Assembly: GCA_016928755.1 (NCBI GenBank)
Contig: JAFGKB010000137.1
Location: 1-15,328 of the forward strand
Length of the DNA stretch: 15,328 nt
Direction of reading: 5' to 3'
From: Anaerolineae bacterium
GTDB taxonomy: Bacteria > Chloroflexota > Anaerolineae > B4-G1 > SLSP01
Within the stretch, counting starts at the first letter, position 1; each line of letters begins with the position of its first letter. A program made the translations under genes and the position numbers. The notes beneath the pieces were generated by a model. That model did not search any database. It was not told where the DNA came from and saw nothing but the letters and a program-made list of their open reading frames with translations. Of this stretch, positions 1 through 5,469 are shown in pieces.

Positions 1-1
1 G

Positions 2-190
2 ATTGATTGGTGGACGGTGGATACCGGTGGAGGATTGCTTACCGGAGGGAACTATAGTTTAGAAAGCAGTATAGGACAACCAGATGCCGGGGCAACAATG
101 ACCGGCGGCTCCTATAGCCTGGTAGGCGGCTACCAAGTAGGTGCGGAAAGTATGAATGTAGTCTATCTGCCATTAGTATTAAAGTTGTAG
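2..190 (+). CDS. C-terminal end of a secreted/surface protein with YLPLVLK tail (5' end outside window)
   Basis: An open frame enters from the left edge and stops at TAG 188-190, giving 62 residues. It contains two copies of a short TGG-[NS]-YSL pattern around IGQPDAG (LTGGNYSLESSIGQPDAG, then MTGGSYSLVGGYQVGA). This repeat style is common at the ends of bacterial extracellular proteins. The protein finishes with NVVYLPLVLKL, a hydrophobic, proline-containing tail that I know as recurrent on secreted Chloroflexota proteins; a role in sorting or anchoring is inference. The start, signal peptide and any catalytic domain lie upstream, so the main function cannot be named. A hairpin terminator follows 26 bases after the stop, so this gene ends its transcription unit. 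The frame and stop are certain; the assignment as a secreted protein is fairly confident. Confidence 0.75.
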   Translation: MDWWTVDTGGGLLTGGNYSLESSIGQPDAGATMTGGSYSLVGGYQVGAESMNVVYLPLVLKL

Positions 191-216
191 GTAAATTGTC
201 AACTCATCACAACACG

Positions 217-260
217 AAACCCGGTTTCTCTCCATACTAAATTGAACCGGGTTTATTTTA
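217..260 (+). terminator. Rho-independent terminator after the partial secreted-protein gene
   Basis: A perfect 10-bp inverted repeat pairs AAACCCGGTT (217-226) with AACCGGGTTT (245-254) across an 18-base loop. It is followed by the T-rich ATTTTAT. It lies 26 bases past the stop at 190. The loop is longer than typical, which lowers certainty a little. Confidence 0.7.
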
Positions 261-265
261 TGTAG

Positions 266-284
266 GGCAAGTTGTTAACTTGCC
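266..284. repeat. Short palindromic intergenic repeat, copy 1
   Basis: GGCAAGTT (266-273), a GTT spacer, and AACTTGCC (277-284) form a perfect 8-bp inverted repeat. A second element of the same 19-base layout lies at 13932-13950, with 15 of 16 arm bases identical and a different spacer. Both copies are intergenic. This one sits between the terminator of the secreted-protein gene and the 3' end of the minus-strand nuclease gene. Confidence 0.55.
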
Positions 285-320
285 AAATATTGCGGGCATA
301 TCAACCGTGTGTAAGAACGG

Positions 321-1067
321 TCAAAACGTGAATGTAAGTTTCTTCTGAATTTCTTGAAGTTCAAATGCTTTAGTATGATATACAGACAACCTGTCATAAT
401 CAATAAACTTTACTCTATTTTTGATCGGATCAAATGCTGCATACGAAAGCTTTTTTTCAAACTCCTGAAAACGATTTTCAGATGCAACTATATTGAAATT
501 CGCATTAAAATCTTGAAGTTCTAAAAATTTCAAGAGCGAGTTCTGTATATCTGTAGTATGCTCTACCTCAAAAAATGAATCTGGAAGTCTACGTTTATTG
601 AACCAAGTTACATCGATGGTGATAGCGCGCCTAACAATATGCGGGTATGTAAATTCATAAAAACCTTCTAGAGTTGTATACGCAGATAATGGTCGAGACA
701 AGTAAGTTTTGTTTTTATCTTGATACGGAACGAAAGTTTGAAAACTTTTCAAATTACCTAACTCAATCAGCAAACCCTGATAATAACTATGATTAAATTC
801 CTGCTGTTGTTCTTCTGAACTTTCTTCGCCAATGGCAAATTTTTCTAATACAACGTCATGACAGCTATTTAAAGCCCAAAGCCCGGGTCTTATCTTGAAG
901 AAAAAACGATCATCCTGAACAATTCTACGTATACTTGCATAAGGAGTTCTTGTTTTCCACACAGTGCCAGGAACATCAAGGACATTTTGATACAAGTACC
1001 CTAATGTGGCATAACCACCATTTTCTTCCATTACTTTAATTACAGCTTCGTATTGTTTCACAAGCAA
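321..1067 (-). CDS. HARE-HTH domain protein with PD-(D/E)XK-like nuclease domain (solitary restriction-type protein)
   Basis: This 248-residue protein has two visible parts. Residues 1-70 resemble the HARE-HTH winged helix (HB1, ASXL, restriction endonuclease HTH), ending in the typical R-PGLWALN strand-turn. The C-terminal half has a candidate nuclease core: E102, then D152 in ITIDVTWFN, then FEVEH with E167 and E169. The usual ExK is here ExE, as in some restriction-endonuclease relatives. DNA cleavage is inferred from this motif. The start is TTG (1065-1067), supported by AAAGGG seven bases upstream; an internal ATG at 1029-1031 (residue 13) is the alternative. No methyltransferase or other restriction subunit is adjacent. 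The gene is clearly more AT-rich than its neighbours, suggesting horizontal transfer. The HTH part is moderately sure, the catalytic assignment less so. Confidence 0.6.
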   Translation of the reverse strand: MLVKQYEAVIKVMEENGGYATLGYLYQNVLDVPGTVWKTRTPYASIRRIVQDDRFFFKIRPGLWALNSCHDVVLEKFAIGEESSEEQQQEFNHSYYQGLLIELGNLKSFQTFVPYQDKNKTYLSRPLSAYTTLEGFYEFTYPHIVRRAITIDVTWFNKRRLPDSFFEVEHTTDIQNSLLKFLELQDFNANFNIVASENRFQEFEKKLSYAAFDPIKNRVKFIDYDRLSVYHTKAFELQEIQKKLTFTF

Positions 1068-1144
1068 AAACCAACCCTTTTCATAAACATAAGTTGTGCA
1101 ACTTTAACAATCCAATCATCTTTATCTCAACGACACCGTTAACT

Positions 1145-1153
1145 ATTGTATCA
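1145..1153 (-). promoter_or_regulatory. Extended -10 promoter element for the HARE-HTH nuclease gene
   Basis: On the minus strand the sequence reads TGATACAAT, an extended -10 (TGn plus TACAAT, 5 of 6 to consensus). It is about 78 bases upstream of the TTG start. No convincing -35 is visible, which is common for extended -10 promoters. Confidence 0.4.
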
Positions 1154-1199
1154 TATCCAGCGACTAACCAAAATACATCTATTGGCTAAAACTGTAAAC

Positions 1200-1227
1200 T
1201 TGAAATATTCACACTCGGGCGTAGAAT
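1200..1227 (+). promoter_or_regulatory. Sigma-70-type promoter for lnt
   Basis: TTGAAA (1200-1205) and TAGAAT (1222-1227) are each 5 of 6 to consensus, with a 16-base spacer. Transcription would start near 1234, leaving a leader of roughly 38 bases that contains the AAGGAG ribosome binding site at 1258-1263. Confidence 0.5.
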
Positions 1228-1271
1228 TCACAAACAAGCACAACTCTATACTAACATAAGGAGCTTATTCT

Positions 1272-2813
1272 ATGGTTACGGACCACATAGTGAACCCCCC
1301 AAAGGAAGTTCATCTCTCATTGATTATCCGGCTGTTGGCCGGCATCGTGCTTTCTGGTCTCAGTGCGGTACTGCTCACGCTTGCAATGCCCCCTTATGGC
1401 CTCTGGCCCCTGGCCTTAATCGGGCTGTTACCAATGATTATAGCGCAATACCGTATACTACCACCCCGGCTTTCCAGTCTTGCGACAGCCATCAGCATCA
1501 GTGGCTTAGTCGCCCTCTATATTATGGATGCCTTTCTACAATTACCCAATGCCCCCTGGTATATGAAGGGGCTTCCCCTGCTTTTTGGAGTCTTTATCTT
1601 CTTAACCGACCTAGGCACACGGGCTTTTCATGAACGGACACAATACCGCTGGTTCGCCCTCTCTGGTGCACTGGGATGGGTAGGTGTAGAGATGATTCGC
1701 AGTCTCATCCCCGTATTGGGAACTTGGGGCTTCTTAGCCTATGCCTACTTCAAAAGCCCTTGGTTAATCCAACCGGTGAGTATATTCGGTATTTTCGGGA
1801 TGGGCTTGATCAACTTACTCCTGAGTTTCGCCCTAGGACATTATCTCCTGGCCTGGTTTGATAAGAAATGGCGGTTAGATACAAATATACAACCGGTAGA
1901 TTTGCAGAAATCACAGAAGTGGCTACTAGGGACAGGAACCGCATTTATTATTTGGACAGTACTAAGCGTAATCCTGCTCGCAATACCGGGAGAACGCACC
2001 ATCCGGGTGGCAGCAGTCCAACCCAACTTCAAATCCCTATGGACAGCAGAAGAAGTAGCGACGAATACATTTTCCAAGACCCGTTACCAGGAAGTATACA
2101 GCCAGGTTTTTGAACGCTTTGCGGTTCAGACGCAAGAGGCGGCCGACGAAGGCGCGGAGATTATTGTCTGGTCTGAAGGAGCACTCAATGTCAACCCCCA
2201 ACAGGTTCGCACCAAAACATTGCGCACTATGGCGGCGACCACCAATGCGTACTTAGTTATTCCCTACGGCGTTGGGTTACGCAATGAGGTCACCATACTC
2301 TCCCCAGAAGGAGAATTCCTGGGCATATACGGCAAGAACCACCCGGTAATCTTCGTCAATGAACACAGTACTACCCAAGGTACTTACCCCACCTATACAA
2401 CCGCACTAGGCGAAATCGGCACAATTATCTGTTATGACTTGGATTTCACAGATACAGCCCGAAAGATTGCCCGGAACGGGGCACGCCTCATTGCAGTACC
2501 CTCCGGCGATTGGCCCGGCATTGCGGAGAAACACTACGCACATCTAGTCTTCCGAGCGGTGGAAAATCGCGTGGCGATGATCAAGGCCGACCACTCATAC
2601 GATTCGGCTATTATTGACCCTTATGGCCGAATTATCAACAGTAGTATCTCCAAAAGCGGGAGCCAGAGCACCGTGGTCGCCGATGTAACCATAACACAGC
2701 TTATGGCACCCCAACGCTATTTAGGCGATTGGATTGGCTGGCTATCACTGGCCGGGATGATCTTCTTTGCCGGACTAAACACCTATACAGCCGCACAACA
2801 GAAGAAAAAGTAA
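1272..2813 (+). CDS. lnt: Apolipoprotein N-acyltransferase (Lnt) homologue
   Basis: The protein has 513 residues, matching the usual Lnt length. The family transfers an acyl chain from phospholipid to the N-terminal cysteine of lipoproteins at the outer face of the cytoplasmic membrane. The N-terminal half holds several membrane segments, including the family-typical PPYGLWPLALIGLLP and the GWVGVEMIR loop. The second half is a carbon-nitrogen hydrolase (nitrilase) domain with an intact catalytic triad: E302 in WSEGAL, K355 in GKNHPV and C387 in ICYDLDF. A last membrane helix sits near residues 485-505. The ATG at 1272 has AAGGAG eight bases upstream. It stands alone between two promoters and shows no overlap with its neighbours. 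Whether this homologue truly N-acylates lipoproteins in a probably single-membrane lineage is open; another nitrilase-type acyl transfer is possible. Confidence 0.88.
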   Translation: MVTDHIVNPPKEVHLSLIIRLLAGIVLSGLSAVLLTLAMPPYGLWPLALIGLLPMIIAQYRILPPRLSSLATAISISGLVALYIMDAFLQLPNAPWYMKGLPLLFGVFIFLTDLGTRAFHERTQYRWFALSGALGWVGVEMIRSLIPVLGTWGFLAYAYFKSPWLIQPVSIFGIFGMGLINLLLSFALGHYLLAWFDKKWRLDTNIQPVDLQKSQKWLLGTGTAFIIWTVLSVILLAIPGERTIRVAAVQPNFKSLWTAEEVATNTFSKTRYQEVYSQVFERFAVQTQEAADEGAEIIVWSEGALNVNPQQVRTKTLRTMAATTNAYLVIPYGVGLRNEVTILSPEGEFLGIYGKNHPVIFVNEHSTTQGTYPTYTTALGEIGTIICYDLDFTDTARKIARNGARLIAVPSGDWPGIAEKHYAHLVFRAVENRVAMIKADHSYDSAIIDPYGRIINSSISKSGSQSTVVADVTITQLMAPQRYLGDWIGWLSLAGMIFFAGLNTYTAAQQKKK

Positions 2814-2861
2814 ACAGCCGTGTTCCACAATAATAAAACAGAAAATTACAAGAAAAACCTG

Positions 2862-2889
2862 TTGAATTTGTCACAGGCAATGGTATAAT
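2862..2889 (+). promoter_or_regulatory. Strong extended -10 promoter for the ccdA cluster
   Basis: TTGAAT (2862-2867) lies 16 bases upstream of a perfect TATAAT (2884-2889). The -10 is preceded by TGG, making a consensus extended -10. Transcription would start near 2896, about 30 bases before the ccdA ATG. It lies in the 112-base gap after lnt, so ccdA has its own transcription start. Confidence 0.75.
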
Positions 2890-2925
2890 GGGCATTGAAA
2901 CACCCGCAGCAAAGGATAAGCCAGT

Positions 2926-3657
2926 ATGTTTAATGTGGATGTCAGTATCGGCGTAGCATTCCTGGCAGGGTTAGCCTCATTCTTAGCCCCCTGTGTGTTA
3001 CCTCTTGTACCGGCCTACCTGGGATATTTAAGCGGTTATGCCGTGACAAAACCTGGAGAACGCACGTTTCAAGAGCGGCTCTTTGTGGTAGCCCACGCGG
3101 CATTTTTTGTCTTGGGGTTCAGCCTGGTATTTATAATACTGGGAGTAGCTGCGGGGTCATTAGGGCAACTCTTACGCGGTGTCTGGATGCGCTATCTCGG
3201 CGGGGCAATTATGGTCTTCTTCGGGTTAGTACTGTTAAACATTATCCCCCTATCCTTCCTATACCAAGATGCCAAGCTGGAATGGCAAAGCAAGCGCGAA
3301 TGGGGCTTCTTTTCTTCATTCCTGGTGGGTATGGTGTTTGCTTCTGGATGGACGCCGTGTGTCGGCCCGGCACTATCTGGGATACTGGCCCTCAGTGCCA
3401 ACCAGGCAACGGCAGGACGTGGGGCACTGTTGCTGGCGGTATATTCGGCGGGGGTAGGATTGCCCTTTATCCTGGCCGGCTTCTTGATCGACCGTTTTGG
3501 CGCGTTTATGCAACGCATGGGACCGTATCTACCCGTAATTCAAAAAGCAACGGGAGTTATTCTGATTATTGTGGGAATTGTGCTGTTTACGGACAGCTTT
3601 AACGTCATTGGTTTATGGTTACAACAACGAGGAATAGGATGGGATCTGGGGATTTAA
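2926..3657 (+). CDS. ccdA: Cytochrome c biogenesis / thiol-disulfide electron transporter CcdA
   Basis: This 243-residue, six-helix membrane protein belongs to the CcdA/DsbD-beta family, which moves electrons from cytoplasmic thioredoxin to thiol proteins outside the membrane. Both family cysteines are present: C23 in FLAPCVLPLVPAYLGYLSG and C145 in GWTPCVGP, each in a Pro-Cys context with helix-breaking prolines. The length is normal for a stand-alone CcdA. The ATG at 2926 has AAAGGA nine bases upstream. No ResA/CcmG-type thioredoxin gene is nearby, so its acceptor is not obvious. The next gene overlaps its 3' end and encodes a membrane protein with an extracytoplasmic CxxC, a candidate partner (inference). 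The cluster has its own strong promoter just upstream. Confidence 0.92.
   Translation: MFNVDVSIGVAFLAGLASFLAPCVLPLVPAYLGYLSGYAVTKPGERTFQERLFVVAHAAFFVLGFSLVFIILGVAAGSLGQLLRGVWMRYLGGAIMVFFGLVLLNIIPLSFLYQDAKLEWQSKREWGFFSSFLVGMVFASGWTPCVGPALSGILALSANQATAGRGALLLAVYSAGVGLPFILAGFLIDRFGAFMQRMGPYLPVIQKATGVILIIVGIVLFTDSFNVIGLWLQQRGIGWDLGI
3629..3633 (+). promoter_or_regulatory. Ribosome binding site deciding the DUF2085 start
   Basis: GAGGA sits inside the last codons of ccdA, five bases before ATG 3639. The earlier in-frame ATG at 3615 is preceded by AACGTCATTGGTTT, with no purine-rich stretch, so 3639 is the better start. Confidence 0.6.
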
Positions 3658-4406
3658 AGCAAGAAGCAGACTTCTCTACAGACGATATTATCGCTGAAGC
3701 CGAGCAACGGTTGCGGGAAAAAGATGATACCAAGGAAGAACTCACACCGGTCCAACGTAAAATCTTGGCGGTGATGAACCGGTGGATTTTCTGGCTCTCC
3801 AAGCACTGGCTAGCGGTCTTTAACGTCATTGCTTTTCTATATGTGGGAGGAGCGATCTTAGCCCCGGTATTGATGCACTATGGTAATGAGCAACTTGCTA
3901 CGCCCCTCTATAAATTCTACGGGCCATTTTGCCACCAATACCCCTTCCGATCATGGTTCTTATTTGGCGAACATACCCATTACCCACAAGAACCAGCGGC
4001 GCGTTCGGTCTTTGAGATGAATAAACTCAAAAGTTTTGTGGGGAATGCGGAGATGGGCTATAAGATGGCGCTATGCGAACGCTGTATAGGCATCTATAGC
4101 GCGATTTTTATAGCCGGCTTAATCTATGGACTATTGCGACGCAGAATCGAGATAAAGATACTGCCTATCTGGCTCTATTTTGTGATCGGGATCGTTCCGA
4201 TGGGACTAGATGGTGGCTTACAATGGGTTTCGTATATACTGTGGACACTCAAGCTGATCCCGGCCCCCTATGAGACAACCGCCTTTATGCGTACCCTAAC
4301 CGGGATACTCTTTGGTATTGGTGCTATTGGCGTTGCTTACCCATCAATGGAGATGTTCTTTAAAGATATTTATAATACGCTTTCCCAACGCTATAATTGG
4401 ACTTAA
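3639..4406 (+). CDS. DUF2085 family membrane protein with CHQ and CxxC motifs
   Basis: Numbered from ATG 3639, the protein has 255 residues. It has an acidic N-terminal tail (about 45 residues) and four predicted membrane segments, near residues 58-80, 150-167, 178-200 and 225-245. The DUF2085 hallmarks are visible: C98-H-Q in a loop after the first helix, and C146-E-R-C149 at the start of the second. The positive-inside rule (RRRIEIK after helix two) puts both motifs outside the cytoplasm. The family's function is not established; metal or heme binding, or thiol redox, would fit. I chose ATG 3639 because GAGGA lies five bases upstream. The in-frame ATG at 3615 has no ribosome binding site. 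The gene overlaps ccdA by 19 bases, implying translational coupling. Confidence 0.8.
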   Translation: MGSGDLKQEADFSTDDIIAEAEQRLREKDDTKEELTPVQRKILAVMNRWIFWLSKHWLAVFNVIAFLYVGGAILAPVLMHYGNEQLATPLYKFYGPFCHQYPFRSWFLFGEHTHYPQEPAARSVFEMNKLKSFVGNAEMGYKMALCERCIGIYSAIFIAGLIYGLLRRRIEIKILPIWLYFVIGIVPMGLDGGLQWVSYILWTLKLIPAPYETTAFMRTLTGILFGIGAIGVAYPSMEMFFKDIYNTLSQRYNWT

Positions 4407-4468
4407 AAAGGCACTATTGCGCTCTTAGCGGCTTAGTATGAGAGCCGGTATTTATAAGGAGGAACACG

Positions 4469-5167
4469 ATGACCTGGCCCCAAATGTTATCGCACTTGCA
4501 GGAAATAGACCTGGAGTTGGAACGTATCGCTGCCCGCCAGAAGGAAATTACAATCGAAATTCAAGATAACACCGAATTGGAGAATACCCGCAAGATATTA
4601 AAACAACGCCAGGAAGAGGCGACACAGGCGCGCCAAGCCCAAGAAACTTTAGAGTTTGAAAACGAACGGACAGGGAGCAAGCTAAAACAAGCCGACACCA
4701 AGTTATATAGTGGACAAGTGCATAATGCCCGTGAAGTGGCGGATTTACATGCCAAGGTTAATTCTCTTAAACACCGGCGGGAACAACTAGAGGAACAACT
4801 CCTGGATGCTATGATTGAACGTGAAGCAGTCGATGAGCAAGTGCAAGAAGCACAACAACAGTTCACGACAGCCGAGGAAGCGTGGCAAGAACGACAGACC
4901 ACACTCCAAGAAGAACAAGAACAACTGAAAACACGGAGCAGAACACTTACAGAGGAAAGAACGGCGCTCACTCCCCAATTACCCCCTCACATCACTAATT
5001 CTTACGAGTATCTTCGCAAGCGAATGGAGGGGGGTATTGTCGTAGCCCATCTTAAAAACCAAGTGTGCAGCGTCTGCGGGCTAGAAACCCGGTTAGCCAT
5101 ACAACAAAAGGTCAGAAATCAAGAAGAGACTTATTGTGATGGCTGTGGCTGCTTGCTGATAAAATAA
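4469..5167 (+). CDS. Coiled-coil protein with C-terminal C4 zinc ribbon (COG1579 type)
   Basis: This is a 232-residue soluble protein. Residues about 8-165 are a long, Glu/Gln/Arg-rich heptad region forming an antiparallel coiled-coil hairpin. Residues 198-232 form a zinc ribbon with C200-x2-C203 and C223-x2-C226, plus an extra C228. This layout matches the COG1579 family (structurally known from chlamydial CT398), predicted to bind nucleic acid or act as an adaptor; its exact role is not established. The ATG has a perfect AGGAGG (4457-4462) six bases upstream. It follows DUF2085 by 62 bases with no clear promoter or terminator between, so it is probably the last gene of the ccdA operon. Its function there may be unrelated to redox work. 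A long hairpin follows 25 bases after the stop. Confidence 0.8.
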   Translation: MTWPQMLSHLQEIDLELERIAARQKEITIEIQDNTELENTRKILKQRQEEATQARQAQETLEFENERTGSKLKQADTKLYSGQVHNAREVADLHAKVNSLKHRREQLEEQLLDAMIEREAVDEQVQEAQQQFTTAEEAWQERQTTLQEEQEQLKTRSRTLTEERTALTPQLPPHITNSYEYLRKRMEGGIVVAHLKNQVCSVCGLETRLAIQQKVRNQEETYCDGCGCLLIK

Positions 5168-5192
5168 CCCCAGAGGTACTTTCTCAGAGACG

Positions 5193-5227
5193 GCAATAAG
5201 CCCCTGTTGAGGACAGGGGCTTATTGC
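5193..5227 (+). terminator. Long hairpin ending the ccdA cluster
   Basis: A perfect 15-bp stem pairs GCAATAAGCCCCTGT (5193-5207) with ACAGGGGCTTATTGC (5213-5227) around a 5-base loop. It lies 25 bases past the stop of the zinc-ribbon gene. There is no T-run on either side, so it may act as a Rho-assisted terminator or a 3'-end stabiliser instead of a classical intrinsic terminator. Confidence 0.55.
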
Positions 5228-5290
5228 TACGAAAGGAGGGTAACCAAAAACCAAAGTATCGTTAGGAGGGCGGGACTCCTTACCGAATAC

Positions 5291-5307
5291 TAACTATATT
5301 ATAGTTA
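5291..5307. repeat. AT-rich operator-like palindrome
   Basis: TAACTATA, a central T, and TATAGTTA form a perfect 8-bp inverted repeat. It lies 12 bases upstream of a TTGACA hexamer (5319-5324). It could be a protein-binding site, but no gene with a clear start follows. Confidence 0.35.
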
Positions 5308-5396
5308 AAAATCGGTCTTTGACAATAGGAAAAAAGTACTATATTGACCGTGACATTCATCATATTGTCCGACATCTTATCAAATAGCTACCCTTT

Positions 5397-5434
5397 ATTA
5401 AAAGCTGCCCGTGGAAAAGTTTCCACGGGCAGCT
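5397..5434 (-). terminator. Intrinsic terminator of the giant glycosidase gene
   Basis: A perfect 14-bp stem (5403-5416 with 5421-5434; arm AGCTGCCCGTGGAA) closes a 4-base loop. It is 36 bases past the stop at 5470. On the minus strand the stem is followed by TTTAATAA, a short T-rich tail. It may also stop transcription coming from the plus side. Confidence 0.7.
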
Positions 5435-5469
5435 CAAGTTTTAAAAGAGACAGTCAGACATCCACAAGA

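Larger units (their letters stand above)
5168..5469. other. 302-bp convergent intergenic region with two long hairpins and a palindrome
   Basis: No credible gene is present. It holds, in order: a 15-bp hairpin (5193-5227), an imperfect stem built on AGGAG/CTCCT (about 5257-5290), an AT-rich perfect palindrome (5291-5307), a TTGACA hexamer at 5319-5324 with TATATT 15 bases later (suboptimal spacing), and a 14-bp hairpin (5403-5434). It separates the plus-strand ccdA cluster from the minus-strand giant glycosidase gene. The middle 170 bases are unexplained by termination alone. Confidence 0.6.

Noticed and set aside
3282..3602. 106-codon frame inside ccdA
   Set aside because: It overlaps the conserved second half of CcdA, including the C145 region, in another frame and has no family resemblance.
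3615..3638. Upstream ATG for the DUF2085 gene
   Set aside because: No Shine-Dalgarno sequence precedes it, and the eight added residues show no conserved feature; ATG 3639 has GAGGA at five bases.
4421..4447. Hairpin between DUF2085 and the zinc-ribbon gene
   Set aside because: Competing short stems (GCTCT/AGAGC or CGGCT/AGCCG) with no T-tract; not enough to call a terminator.
4561..4971. Cys/Ser-rich minus-strand frame opposite the coiled-coil gene
   Set aside because: The composition is what antisense reading of Glu/Gln-rich heptad codons produces, and there is no ribosome binding site.
5319..5345. TTGACA/TATATT as a functional promoter
   Set aside because: The 15-base spacer is short and no gene or clear RNA follows before the opposing terminator; kept only as part of the intergenic description.
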